A stretch of 64,000 nt of DNA. It comes from Methanocaldococcus sp. FS406-22 (GTDB lineage Archaea; AGJL01; Methanococci; Methanococcales; Methanocaldococcaceae). The stretch spans positions 320,729-384,728 of the forward strand of contig NC_013887.1 of NCBI RefSeq assembly GCF_000025525.1, read 5' to 3'. The position numbers and the translations under genes are program-made. The notes under the pieces were generated by a model. That model saw nothing but the letters and a program-made list of their open reading frames with translations. It did not search any database and was not told the DNA's origin. The first letter of the stretch is position 1. Each line of letters begins with the position of its first letter. Below are positions 1 through 8,392 of this stretch, piece after piece.

Positions 1-112
1 CACATGTTTCTCTTTCAGGGTCTAAAGTCCAAAAGTATTGCCCACACTTTTTGCACTGCTTTCTTACAAATCCTAATTCATCAAATAATTTTACTTTATA
101 ATTGTGTTCCAT
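1..112 (-). CDS. alaS: Alanyl-tRNA synthetase, N-terminal fragment (cut by window edge)
   Basis: The reverse strand from an ATG at 112 encodes [15 protein letters not shown] followed by a CxxC pair and [11 protein letters not shown]. This is the characteristic N-terminus of archaeal AlaRS, which charges tRNA-Ala; the CxxC...C cysteines belong to the N-terminal zinc element of archaeal forms. An AAGGTGAT ribosome binding site lies just upstream, and another ATG five bases away is out of frame. Only about 37 codons are inside the window. Identification rests on this short but distinctive stretch. Confidence 0.85.
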   Translation of the reverse strand, partial: MEHNYKVKLFDELGFVRKQCKKCGQYFWTLDPERETC

Positions 113-327
113 CCCATCACCTTGATGATTTTTAATATTAAGTTAGCAATAATCTCGAGGTTATATTTAAATATTAATTTTCATAAGGAAGAAGATAAAA
201 ATGCTTATATATGAGTTTGTTGATAATTTTGATTAAGGTGTTTTTAGTGTCTGCTATATTGTTGGAAGTTTGTCTCGTTGAATGAACTTGGAATTTGATA
301 AAGGTAATCATTAGTTGGTATTTGTTA

Positions 328-632
328 ATTTAGAGGATTTAAATTTAATTTCTAAGGATTTGTTGGTTTGATTATTTGAAATATTTATGTCTATTAAATT
401 ATTTGGATTTTTAAAAATTAAGGTTAAATAATTAGGTAAATAAAATTTCTCCAACCAATAAGTTAAATTTTTAAATTTAGAAAGATAAAAATACTCAATT
501 TTGTTAAAAAAGAAAGATTTAAATATTAGTAGGTTTATAAATGAAGACAGTTATTTACCCTTAGAAAAATACACCACCAAAAAGTATAAATATAAGAAGA
601 ACAATAAAAAATAGGTTGTTGATGACTGCCCT
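328..632 (+). promoter_or_regulatory. CRISPR leader of array 1
   Basis: These 305 bp end immediately before the first repeat and are colinear, without length change, with the 305 bp before the second array (54719-55023). The copies differ by scattered substitutions. A block reading GTTATTTACCCTTAG plus flanks is unchanged in both. Such leaders normally hold the array promoter and the spacer-integration signals; here that is inference from position and conservation. A possible TATA-like GATTTAAATAT lies at about 513-525. The 113-327 stretch between alaS and the leader shows no gene or recognisable signal. Confidence 0.85.
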
Positions 633-1660
633 GTTAAAATAAGACCGATTCGGTATGGAAACTATGTTAGAGATGCCATATAACAATATGACACGTTAAA
701 ATAAGACCGATTCGGTATGGAAACCCGTATCTACATAATTAGCCCTTGGTATTGTTGAGTTAAAATAAGACCGATTCGGTATGGAAACGTTTTTTCTCTC
801 AAGTGCTCAACAATCTCTCTAGTTAAAATAAGACCGATTCGGTATGGAAACAAACTTCCACCACATCCATTAATGAAATAAAACCCAAGGTTAAAATAAG
901 ACCGATTCGGTATGGAAACAATGTAAATGTTTATTTAGATGAGGATTATGTTGGAAGTTAAAATAAGACCGATTCGGTATGGAAACAGTAGTTCATAGCA
1001 AAAATGACACTACTGCGGAGAGTTAAAATAAGACCGATTCGGTATGGAAACTTGGGGCAGGCGGGATAATAGGCGGTGTCGACGATAGGTTAAAATAAGA
1101 CCGATTCGGTATGGAAACAACATTGAGAGTAATAGTTCCAGCTAACGCCCAAACAATCGTTAAAATAAGACCGATTCGGTATGGAAACAATTTCTATTTA
1201 ATCTCTTTCCTGTATAACCATAATCAATTAGTTAAAATAAGACCGATTCGGTATGGAAACTTATTGCCCCACAAACTGGACATTTAAACTCTTCTGCCGT
1301 TAAAATCAGACCGATTCGGTATGGAAACAATTCAACGCCGACAACCCAGAACTTATACTTTAATTTTCTAGTTAAAATCAGACTGATTCGGTATGGAAAC
1401 AAAATTCTTCAAAATTATTAAATTTCTTTTTCTCCATAGTTAAAATCAGACTGATTCGGTATGGAAACGTGGCTTCGGTGGCTACCAAATTGTCAGTATG
1501 AAGGAGGTTAAAATCAGACCGGTTCGGTATGGAAACTTCAAATCTTTATCCATATCGAGAATAAATACTTCTGTTAAAATCAGACCGATTCGGTATGGAA
1601 ACATGATACTGAACACATCTTACTACATCGAGTTAAAATAAGACCGTTCCGGTATGAAAC
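633..1660 (+). CRISPR. CRISPR array 1: 16 repeats of 30 bp, 15 spacers
   Basis: Repeats start at 633, 695, 759, 822, 890, 957, 1022, 1089, 1159, 1231, 1299, 1371, 1439, 1507, 1573 and 1632. Spacers are 29-42 bp. The repeat begins GTTAAAAT and ends TATGGAAAC. The ten leader-proximal copies are identical (core AAGACCGATTCGG). Copies 11-15 change to CAGAC and carry extra substitutions, and the last copy (1632-1660) has lost a base. This is the usual pattern of fresh leader end and decaying distal end, so transcription is rightward. Spacer 10 read in reverse encodes a CPVCG zinc-ribbon-like peptide and spacer 12 in reverse begins with ATG; the targets are unknown. No cas genes are present in the window. 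Confidence 0.98.
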
Positions 1661-1817
1661 TAATGCTCTTTTAAAAAATATTATTTTTTATTAAAACTAC
1701 TTAATATTTTTAATAAAAATAGATTTTTATATTTAAATAAATATACATTTGGTATCTAACCCTCAAATTAATAAGCAATAAAAAGGTTTAATGTGCAATA
1801 TACTATAATGTGAAACT

Positions 1818-2297
1818 ATGAAAGTGAGAGAGCTAAAAAAGAGGGAAATCGACTTAGTAAAAGAGGAGTTGAGTAAATATGCTAACGAAGATTTTGTTAA
1901 AGAGTTTGAATATGAAAATTTAGTAATCTTAGAGGGAAAGTGGCTTACCGTTTGTTATACAAATAAACAAACAATAAGGAATTTGAATAAGTTTCAGGAT
2001 ATATTTTCAGTTGGCAATGTATTTGGTGAAATTAAGAGAAAGTTTCGTTTGTCTTTAGAGGGCTTTACATTAATATCTCCAAATATAATAAACAACTATG
2101 CCATTATAAATGAAAAGGGGGAAATGTTATTTTTGTATGGGAGGGATATATTTAAAGAATCAATTATAGAAGTTAAAGGCTCTGGAAGAATTGCTGTTTT
2201 TAATAAAAATAGGGAATTTTTAGGAATTGGATTTTGGGACAACAAAATGATTAAAAATATAAAGGATAAGGGATGGTATTTGAGGGAAGGTGGCTAA
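1818..2297 (+). CDS. NIP7-like PUA-domain protein
   Basis: The protein has 159 residues. The N-terminal half ([18 protein letters not shown]...) resembles the pre-PUA domain of NIP7/UPF0113 proteins. The C-terminal ~70 residues look like a PUA RNA-binding domain, with [16 protein letters not shown] and a terminal [14 protein letters not shown]7 proteins act in ribosome biogenesis and bind rRNA. The start is an ATG with only a weak GTGA upstream. It stands alone between the CRISPR array and an unrelated gene. The assignment is by fold-type pattern rather than by close match, so it could be another small PUA protein acting on tRNA or rRNA. Confidence 0.6.
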   Translation: MKVRELKKREIDLVKEELSKYANEDFVKEFEYENLVILEGKWLTVCYTNKQTIRNLNKFQDIFSVGNVFGEIKRKFRLSLEGFTLISPNIINNYAIINEKGEMLFLYGRDIFKESIIEVKGSGRIAVFNKNREFLGIGFWDNKMIKNIKDKGWYLREGG

Positions 2298-2455
2298 TCG
2301 ATATTTAAATATGACTTTAATCATGAATAAGTGTTCTATTGATTATAGATATATAAAATGCGAAAGTCCTATTAAAGCTAACTACTAAATTTTTATATTG
2401 CTAAAAATTAAATTTAATATTAATTACACTCTTGGAATTTTAATAGGTGGAAACA

Positions 2456-3253
2456 ATGAAAGCAAAAGAATTAGCTCAAAAAATTTTATTAGATATTTAC
2501 AGAAACTTAGATGAATTTTCTAAAGACATAATTAGGGGAGATTTAGCAGATATTGAATTTAAAGGATTTTATCTAAAAGGAAAAAATGGAGAAAAGGCAT
2601 ATGTTAGAAATTTAGAGGATTTTGAGAACTTAGAAGATTTTGATGTGGAGATGAGAAAATATAGACTAAAAAGTATAAATTTAAAAAACTTAGATGATGG
2701 CTTGATGATAATTAATTTATCTTCGAGAGCAAGTAAAGAGTATAAGTTTGAGGCAAATGAATACTCAATAATCTACCCGTCAAACAACACAACCGTAGAG
2801 TTTAAAGAGAGAGTATTGAAGTGGATGGAGTTAGAGGATGATGAATTAGATGAAAAAATTATAGAGTTCGATACAAAGATGAATGAGATTCTTGAAGAGT
2901 TATTGGAAGAGATTGAAATAGATAAAGAAATTTCCGTCTATATTGATGTATTTATGGATGTAAATAAAATAGAAAACTTTGTAGAAAAGGATGATGAGAG
3001 GATAATAATTTGGATTCATCCAGTGTTTTTGTTCTCAAATGATGATGTATTGAGGGGACTTTTAGCTTATGAACTATCAAGATTTAAAAGTAAATTCTTA
3101 GAAGTGGGTTATAAGGATATAATAAAATACTGCAAGGAATTGAAAAAACTAACCAACAAAAAACCAAAAGTCCTTGAAAAAATTAAAGATATAGCAAATA
3201 GATATGGTGATACTGACTCTTTGAACTTGATAGATGAGATTGAGAATGAATAA
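2456..3253 (+). CDS. Uncharacterized archaeal protein, possible degenerate zincin
   Basis: I do not recognise this 265-residue protein. An ATG at 2456 preceded by GGTGG is preferred over an in-frame GTG nine bases earlier. It is acidic, rich in Glu/Asp and Lys, with no signal peptide or membrane segment. The C-terminal third reads HPVFLFSNDDVLRGLLAYELSRFKSK. This has the layout of the HExxH helix of zinc peptidases preceded by a strand, but the motif is YELSR, so metal binding is probably lost. A MITE-like repeat begins right at its stop codon. A cytosolic, non-catalytic role is an inference. Confidence 0.5.
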   Translation: MKAKELAQKILLDIYRNLDEFSKDIIRGDLADIEFKGFYLKGKNGEKAYVRNLEDFENLEDFDVEMRKYRLKSINLKNLDDGLMIINLSSRASKEYKFEANEYSIIYPSNNTTVEFKERVLKWMELEDDELDEKIIEFDTKMNEILEELLEEIEIDKEISVYIDVFMDVNKIENFVEKDDERIIIWIHPVFLFSNDDVLRGLLAYELSRFKSKFLEVGYKDIIKYCKELKKLTNKKPKVLEKIKDIANRYGDTDSLNLIDEIENE

Positions 3254-3338
3254 TTTGAATAACTAAGGCACTGATGAATCCCTTTTTAAGAAGGCATTCA
3301 ACTATTTCTTATTATTTTAATAAGTTTTGAAAAACACT
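3253..3338 (-). repeat. MITE-like element copy 1 (one end decayed)
   Basis: Read on the reverse strand this begins AGTGTTTTTCAAAACTTATT and continues through a GAATGCCTTCTTAA block to CATCAGTGCCTTAG. It is the same succession as the complete element at 51065-51170. The distal inverted end is missing or eroded where it meets the stop codon of the upstream gene. It sits between two convergent genes, a typical neutral site for small non-coding transposable elements. Confidence 0.75.
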
Positions 3339-3341
3339 AAA

Positions 3342-4379
3342 TTAAGTTTCTGATTCTTTATCTTTTAAAAATTCCTTTATAGCAGTTTTTTTAAGGCTTT
3401 CCTTTAACTCATCTAGGCCAATACCTTTATCGGCTGAGATTTTTAATATTTCACTTATTCCAAGTTCTTTTAATCTTTCTTCAATCGCTTTAATCCTTTC
3501 TTCATCTACTAAATCAATTTTATTTATAGCTACAACAATAGGAACTTTGAACAACTCTTTTATCTCTTTCAATAGATTTATCTGTTCTTCTATAGTATAT
3601 CCACAAAATTCACTGGCATCTATTACAAATAAAATCAAATTAGCTAAATAGTTTAAAGCCAAAATTGCCTGCAACTCAATATCGTTCCTTTCATATAGAG
3701 GTCTATCCAACAATCCAGGAGTATCTACCATTTGAATCTCTTCCATATATCCAACATTTATTCCTTTAGTTGTGAAAGGATAGCTGTTTATCTCAACATC
3801 AGCTCCAGTGAGTTTTTTCAATAATGTTGATTTACCAACGTTTGGATAACCTGCTATAACTACTGTTGGTAAATCCTTAAATGTTGGTAAATCTTTTAAC
3901 TTTTCTCTTGCTACAGCAACAAATGCCATCTCTGGATGAATCTGCTCTAATATAGATTTAACTCTACCAACAAACTCCTTCCTTAATTTTCCCGCCTGTT
4001 GGGGAGTTTTAGCTGCCCTAATTTTTCTTGCATATTCATTTCCCAATTTTCTAACCAATTCAGAAGCCCATTTAAATGCCCCCATTGATTTTTTGAAATC
4101 ATCTATCCCTACTAAAACCTCAACCATCTCCTGATAAAATTTAGGTAGCTTTCTTACTGGAGGGGTCTTATCTATAACCTTTTGTAGGTTATCAGCAACA
4201 ACCGAGGCAATAGTTCTTACTTTATGTTCTTCTACGAACCTTGCCTTCAATAACCAAGGTAATTCTTTCTTTCTCATCTCACTTGCAACTTTTTCTCCTC
4301 TTCTTAAAGCTTTAGCCATCAATTCATCAGGCATTAATATAGTTGGCATTTTTTTGAATGGATTAGCTTCTCTACTCAT
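3342..4379 (-). CDS. NOG1-family GTP-binding protein
   Basis: The protein has 345 residues and begins at an ATG with GGTGATGA upstream. An N-terminal helical domain of about 160 residues (NOG1-type) precedes an OBG/HflX-like G domain: G1 GYPNVGKST near residue 180, G3 DTPGLLDRPLYERN, and G4 NKIDLVD. Family members are nucleolar or cytosolic GTPases needed for large ribosomal subunit assembly. The archaeal form is shorter than eukaryotic NOG1, as expected. It lies upstream of, and on the same strand as, the phosphomevalonate dehydratase small-subunit gene. Confidence 0.9.
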   Translation of the reverse strand: MSREANPFKKMPTILMPDELMAKALRRGEKVASEMRKKELPWLLKARFVEEHKVRTIASVVADNLQKVIDKTPPVRKLPKFYQEMVEVLVGIDDFKKSMGAFKWASELVRKLGNEYARKIRAAKTPQQAGKLRKEFVGRVKSILEQIHPEMAFVAVAREKLKDLPTFKDLPTVVIAGYPNVGKSTLLKKLTGADVEINSYPFTTKGINVGYMEEIQMVDTPGLLDRPLYERNDIELQAILALNYLANLILFVIDASEFCGYTIEEQINLLKEIKELFKVPIVVAINKIDLVDEERIKAIEERLKELGISEILKISADKGIGLDELKESLKKTAIKEFLKDKESET

Positions 4380-4465
4380 AAATCATCACCAAAAAAGTTT
4401 TTAATCATAGGATAAGATTAATGATAAAAGTAAGATAAAATAAATCTAAAAATAATTTTGATTTT

Positions 4466-4855
4466 TTATTTATTTAAAATTTTCACCACTCCTGTATTTC
4501 CATCAACAACAATTCTATCTCCTGTCTTTATTTTCTCAATATCTATTTTATCAACTAATGGAATCCCTCCTAAAATAGCTCCAGTAGCAACTATTGGCTC
4601 ACATTCTTTATTAACTATTCCCTTTAAAATCCCTTTCTTTGCTAAACCATATATCACATAAGAACCTACAGTGCTACCTTTACCATAAGGAAAGACAAAG
4701 ATTTTCCCTTTTAAAGATTGTCCATATAAATCGCTATCTTTATCTATAATGTTGCCTTCTTCATCAACTCCTCCCAAAAAAGAGAATGGTTTTTTTGAGA
4801 CAATTGCTATTCCTTCAATAAGTCCTTTTGAAATACTCCTTCCTTTTAATTCCAT
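4466..4855 (-). CDS. Phosphomevalonate dehydratase small subunit (aconitase X / DUF126)
   Basis: The protein has 129 residues, typical of the DUF126 swivelling domain. The signature FVFPYGKGSTVGSYV is present, as is a C-terminal GDRIVVDGNTGVV strand-turn. In archaea this small subunit pairs with a DUF521 large subunit (here at 46428-47642) to dehydrate mevalonate 5-phosphate to trans-anhydromevalonate 5-phosphate in the archaeal mevalonate pathway for lipid synthesis. The start ATG has GGGATTATT upstream. That start region is duplicated 117 bp upstream by a hairpin insertion (4827-4982), so the gene's original leader has been separated from its present one. Confidence 0.88.
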   Translation of the reverse strand: MELKGRSISKGLIEGIAIVSKKPFSFLGGVDEEGNIIDKDSDLYGQSLKGKIFVFPYGKGSTVGSYVIYGLAKKGILKGIVNKECEPIVATGAILGGIPLVDKIDIEKIKTGDRIVVDGNTGVVKILNK

Positions 4856-4982
4856 AATAATCCCTCAATTTCAAAAAATTTACACCTCCGAGCGTAGCGA
4901 GGAGGTGTTAGGGGATATACCAATAAGGGGTTTCCCCTTATGGTTTGGAATCCTTCTTCCTTTTAGTTCCATAATAATCCCT
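4827..4982. mobile_element. Hairpin element flanked by a 39-bp duplication of the DUF126 gene start
   Basis: A 39-bp segment holding the ribosome binding site, start codon and first codons of the DUF126 gene occurs at 4827-4865 and again at 4944-4982, with about 35 of 39 bases equal. Between them lie two perfect hairpins: ACACCTCC/GGAGGTGT (4882-4889 with 4901-4908), and the ATAAGGGG-TTT-CCCCTTAT stem within CCAATAAGG...CCTTATGG (4920-4943). The second hairpin matches the terminal hairpins of the element at 62456-62564. The layout suggests insertion with an unusually long target duplication. Confidence 0.7.
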
Positions 4983-4989
4983 TTAGATT

Positions 4990-5430
4990 TCATTCAAAAA
5001 CAACCTCATTTAAGAACTTCTCACAGTAATAGCATCTAATTTTTAATGGGTTTTTACTTTCAATCTTAAATCTTCCTCTAATTTTTTCTTTATTTGTTAT
5101 GCAGTTTGGATTTGTGCATTTTAATATTCCCTCAATTTCATCTGGAATTTGTGGTTTAAGTTTTTCAACAACTTTCCCATTCCTAATGATGTTAATGGTT
5201 ACATCTGGAGAGATTAAAGATATTTTATCAACATCCTCTTTTTTTAATTCAATGCCTTCAATTTTTAAAATATCCTTCTTTCCTTTCTTTTTTGATTGGA
5301 CATTTATAGCTATCATTACAGATGTCTCTTTTGGGACATTTAAAACCTTAAAAACCATTAATGCCTTTCCGGCATCTATATGGTCAATTACAGTTCCATT
5401 TGTAATTTTCTTTACTTTCAACTCCTCCAT
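4990..5430 (-). CDS. pyrI: Aspartate carbamoyltransferase regulatory chain
   Basis: The protein has 146 residues. The N-terminal allosteric domain begins KVKKITNGTVIDHIDAGKAL, the conserved nucleotide-binding region of PyrI. The C-terminal zinc domain carries CTNPNC and CYYC, the four cysteines that hold zinc and contact the catalytic PyrB chain. The complex makes carbamoyl-aspartate in pyrimidine synthesis and is feedback-regulated through this chain. The start is an ATG after GGGATTCTT. pyrB is not in the window, so the two subunits are encoded apart here. Confidence 0.95.
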   Translation of the reverse strand: MEELKVKKITNGTVIDHIDAGKALMVFKVLNVPKETSVMIAINVQSKKKGKKDILKIEGIELKKEDVDKISLISPDVTINIIRNGKVVEKLKPQIPDEIEGILKCTNPNCITNKEKIRGRFKIESKNPLKIRCYYCEKFLNEVVFE

Positions 5431-5497
5431 AAGAATCCCTTATAAATTAAAAATTAAGTGATAAACTTTAAAAGAACATTTAAGAAAAATTAAGAAT

Positions 5498-6754
5498 TTA
5501 TTCCTCTTTCTTAAACTCTTCTGGATTAAACTCCTCTGGAAACTGTCCCTTAACTATTCTACCAGTGTATTTTGGGTGGTGTTTTTCATAATCAGCTTCT
5601 AACTGTCTTAATACTGATTCTAATGACTCTTTCAATATGTCAATAAACTCCCATCTCTCATGCTCTGAAACATAGGCAATGTCTTCCCCTTCAGCTTCTA
5701 ATTTGTTTGGTAATGATGCCTTTGGTCTTCCTTCTCCAACATACAGCTTATTTGGTGTTTTAACGTATGTTGTTATTCTGTAATATGGAACTCCTCCTTT
5801 ATCTCTATCTTTTTTGATTGTTATTTTTATCCAGTGTATTCTTCCTGCGTGTTTAACCATCTTCTTAACTTCTGTTGCAATAATTCTCTCAGCGAGGTCT
5901 TTAAATTCAGGGTCTAACATGCCATGTAATTCAATTTCAATCATTGCCCCTTTCTTCAAATCAGCGATATATTTAATGATATCCAATCTTGTAACAATTC
6001 CTCTCAATGATTTTCCTTTAACTACTGGGACTCCTCTAATGTCATACTCTTGCATAACTCTTGCAGCATCTGCAGCACTTGCATCAACATCAACTGTTAT
6101 TAATGGGGTGTTCATAATTAATCTAACTGGCTGACCCATTCTTGGAACTTTCTCCCCCTTAAATTCACCAACAGTCATTTTCTTCTTTGGTTTAAAGACT
6201 TTTTTCAATATATCTACTTCAGTAACCATTCCAACTGGGTTTCCTTCATCATCTACAACAACCAATCTACCGATATTGTTATCTCTCATTAAAGCTCTCG
6301 CTTTACCAATTGAGTCATTTTCGTTGATGGTTATAACGTTCCTTGTCATTATCTTTGTAACTTTTGTATCTTTCATTATTATTGACTTTGATGCTCTTGC
6401 CATTATGTCATAGTCAGTTATGATTCCAACCATTTTTCCTACACTATTAACTATTGGAGCCGCTCTCTGCCCACTATCCAACATCTCACACACAGCATCT
6501 AAGAATGGAGTATCTTCGTGTATGCAGTGTGCTTTATACATTAATGACCTAACTTCTTCATGTGTCGATGATGCCAACAATAAATCTCTCATGCTTATTA
6601 AGTAGTATTCTTCCTTACCATCTTTTTTCTCAACAACTATTAAATGATGGAATCCGTTTTCTTCCATTATACCTAATGCCTTTGAAACTGGTGTGTCAGG
6701 TGTTACTGTAACAACATCCTTAGTCATTATCTCTTTTACTGGTTCATTTAACAT
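5498..6754 (-). CDS. Four-CBS-domain protein with C-terminal ribosome-associated-type domain
   Basis: The protein has 418 residues from an ATG at 6754 placed after GGTGAGATTA; an in-frame GTG three codons upstream falls inside the ribosome binding site. Four CBS motifs can be read (for example VKEIMTKDVVTVTPDTPVSKA, here split: EIMTKDVV, KIMTRNVI, RLIMNTPL), which form two adenine-nucleotide-sensing Bateman modules over residues ~1-270. The last ~140 residues (MIEIELHGML... LRQLEADYEKHHPKYTG) resemble the S30AE/HPF-type ribosome-hibernation fold, though weakly. A role coupling energy charge to translation is an inference. Confidence 0.75.
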   Translation of the reverse strand: MLNEPVKEIMTKDVVTVTPDTPVSKALGIMEENGFHHLIVVEKKDGKEEYYLISMRDLLLASSTHEEVRSLMYKAHCIHEDTPFLDAVCEMLDSGQRAAPIVNSVGKMVGIITDYDIMARASKSIIMKDTKVTKIMTRNVITINENDSIGKARALMRDNNIGRLVVVDDEGNPVGMVTEVDILKKVFKPKKKMTVGEFKGEKVPRMGQPVRLIMNTPLITVDVDASAADAARVMQEYDIRGVPVVKGKSLRGIVTRLDIIKYIADLKKGAMIEIELHGMLDPEFKDLAERIIATEVKKMVKHAGRIHWIKITIKKDRDKGGVPYYRITTYVKTPNKLYVGEGRPKASLPNKLEAEGEDIAYVSEHERWEFIDILKESLESVLRQLEADYEKHHPKYTGRIVKGQFPEEFNPEEFKKEE

Positions 6755-6996
6755 TAATCTCACCTTTTAACAGAAATTTTTGATGGTTAATATTATATCA
6801 CATTTAATATTTAAAGTTTAACTGGAGAATGTGGAATTTAACTTTTATGTTTGCATATATTTAAATTTTAAATATTTAAATCTTCAAAAATAGTTAATCA
6901 TTAACACTTCTTATGAAAATAAAAAGATTATCATAAATTTTTATATATAAATTATTGGAATTATTTTGATAAAAGAAAAAAGAAAAGTTAGGGGAT

Positions 6997-8076
6997 TTAT
7001 AATCTATCTTTTAATACAATCTTGACATCAACTTGTTTATATGCTCCTTGGTCAGAAACGACTTTTACAGGTATATTTACAGTGGTAACTCCACTTGTTT
7101 CCTCTTGGAAGCCCATACTTGAACCAAAGAAGAAATATATATCTTTTGATACTCTTTCTCTAGAGTGTAGTGTTCCAACATCCCATTCTGAAGTATAGAA
7201 TTTAGCATCGATTGGTGTGATGTATTTATTGAATGCAAATCCTGTATTCCATCCTATGAATTTTGTAGCAGTTAGGGTATCACCACTGTAAGAACCGTTG
7301 ACTGCACATGCATAGTAGAAATTGTTAAATCCTCCTGCATATAACCTCATAGATTGTCTATGTGTTGAGTCTCCCCATTGACTTACATCAGTTACCGATA
7401 AATCTTTACTATCATTAACTGCTGCAACTTTTGTAACTGAGTTTGGTGCGAGTATGTAATAAACGCTTGTATAGTTGTTTCCGTCATCACCGACCCATGT
7501 AGCATCTGGATATATTCCAGTTCTATTTAAAATACCTTTAAATGGTGTTCCATCATTTGTACATAGTAAGTATGCATCATAAGATTGTCCATTGTAATTT
7601 AAAGTTATTTTCTTTAAAGTTAACCCAGCAACTTCATTAGTTCCATCACTTTCTATTTTGACATTAGTTAATGCAGAGTCGTAGTAATTTTCTAAGGATA
7701 TTGGAACTGGAACTATAATTCTTTCATCATATAAAGTTCCCCAACTACTATCTTTTGCTAAAGCGTTTAGTTTATATTTTGAAGCGTCAGAGGAATTATA
7801 TAAAACGCCGTAGTAGTAATATTGTAAGACATCACCTAAATCCAAATCTCCTTCAACATCAATCTCTTTTGGAACTGCAACACCTATTGCTCCAGCATCG
7901 TATGCCATTGTTGTTGTAGTCCCCTCTAATGCTGATTCGGTCTTCTGCTGGCTGTTGTTAAATAATCCGCTACCCCATGCATAAAATACTGCTCCGACTA
8001 CGATTGTAACTCCTAACACGATTAATAAAGCTAATATTGGAGATATTGCTTTTTTATTCTTTAACCAATCTATCAT
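6997..8076 (-). CDS. Archaeal type IV pilin-like protein A
   Basis: The protein has 359 residues. It starts MIDWLKNKKAISPILALLIV: a short basic leader, then the hydrophobic segment of the archaeal pilin N-terminal domain (DUF1628/Pilin_N), cut before export by a class III prepilin peptidase such as the one at 10931-11695. The remaining ~310 residues are an extracellular domain rich in Tyr, Asn, Thr with several NxS/T sequons. The first ~55 codons and the 5' leader are identical at DNA level to pilin B downstream, whereas the rest is almost unrelated. GGTGA precedes the ATG. It is likely a surface filament subunit or adhesin. Confidence 0.82.
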   Translation of the reverse strand: MIDWLKNKKAISPILALLIVLGVTIVVGAVFYAWGSGLFNNSQQKTESALEGTTTTMAYDAGAIGVAVPKEIDVEGDLDLGDVLQYYYYGVLYNSSDASKYKLNALAKDSSWGTLYDERIIVPVPISLENYYDSALTNVKIESDGTNEVAGLTLKKITLNYNGQSYDAYLLCTNDGTPFKGILNRTGIYPDATWVGDDGNNYTSVYYILAPNSVTKVAAVNDSKDLSVTDVSQWGDSTHRQSMRLYAGGFNNFYYACAVNGSYSGDTLTATKFIGWNTGFAFNKYITPIDAKFYTSEWDVGTLHSRERVSKDIYFFFGSSMGFQEETSGVTTVNIPVKVVSDQGAYKQVDVKIVLKDRL

Positions 8077-8135
8077 TCTCTCACCTCTCTCTTTCCCTCG
8101 AGTATCCCATTACGGGAGACCGTCATCGGGAGTAA
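7911..8135. repeat. 225-bp perfect direct repeat, copy 1 (pilin A 5' part)
   Basis: Every base from 7911 to 8135 matches 9301-9525. The repeat covers the 5' leader, ribosome binding site and about 55 codons of each pilin gene. Identity stops sharply at both ends, while the rest of the genes differ greatly. This indicates recent gene conversion or cassette-type recombination at the 5' ends. Confidence 0.97.
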
Positions 8136-8187
8136 AGATTATTTTATATGTTATTAAATTTTCTTTAATGTAGGTTGTTATGTATAT
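8080..8187 (-). promoter_or_regulatory. Pilin A promoter region with shared upstream motif
   Basis: On the reverse strand a motif ATATACATAACAACCTACAT (8187-8168) is followed by a TATA-like CATATAAAA (8150-8142) and a leader containing TCCCGTAATGGGA and the GAGGTGAGAG ribosome binding site. The same motif and spacing precede pilin B, and a variant precedes the pilin at 18917-19639. The 8188-8392 remainder of the gap shows no gene. Confidence 0.55.
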
Positions 8188-8392
8188 ACGAACTTCGTCT
8201 ATATAAAATTTTCTATATGATTCATAAAGAAAACTTTAAATATGAAAATAAAACTTAAAATGTGAAATTTTATGAATAAATATATAATTTCTCATAAATT
8301 TTATTATTTTATTTTTGGAAAATAGATTTATATTAAAAATTTAGATTTATAAATATATATGGCAAATAAAAAAGAAGAAAAAGTTAAAGAAT

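Noticed and set aside
8080..8135. A small RNA or riboswitch in the pilin leader
   Set aside because: The stems are short and the conservation is explained by the recent 225-bp duplication; no known RNA motif was recognised.
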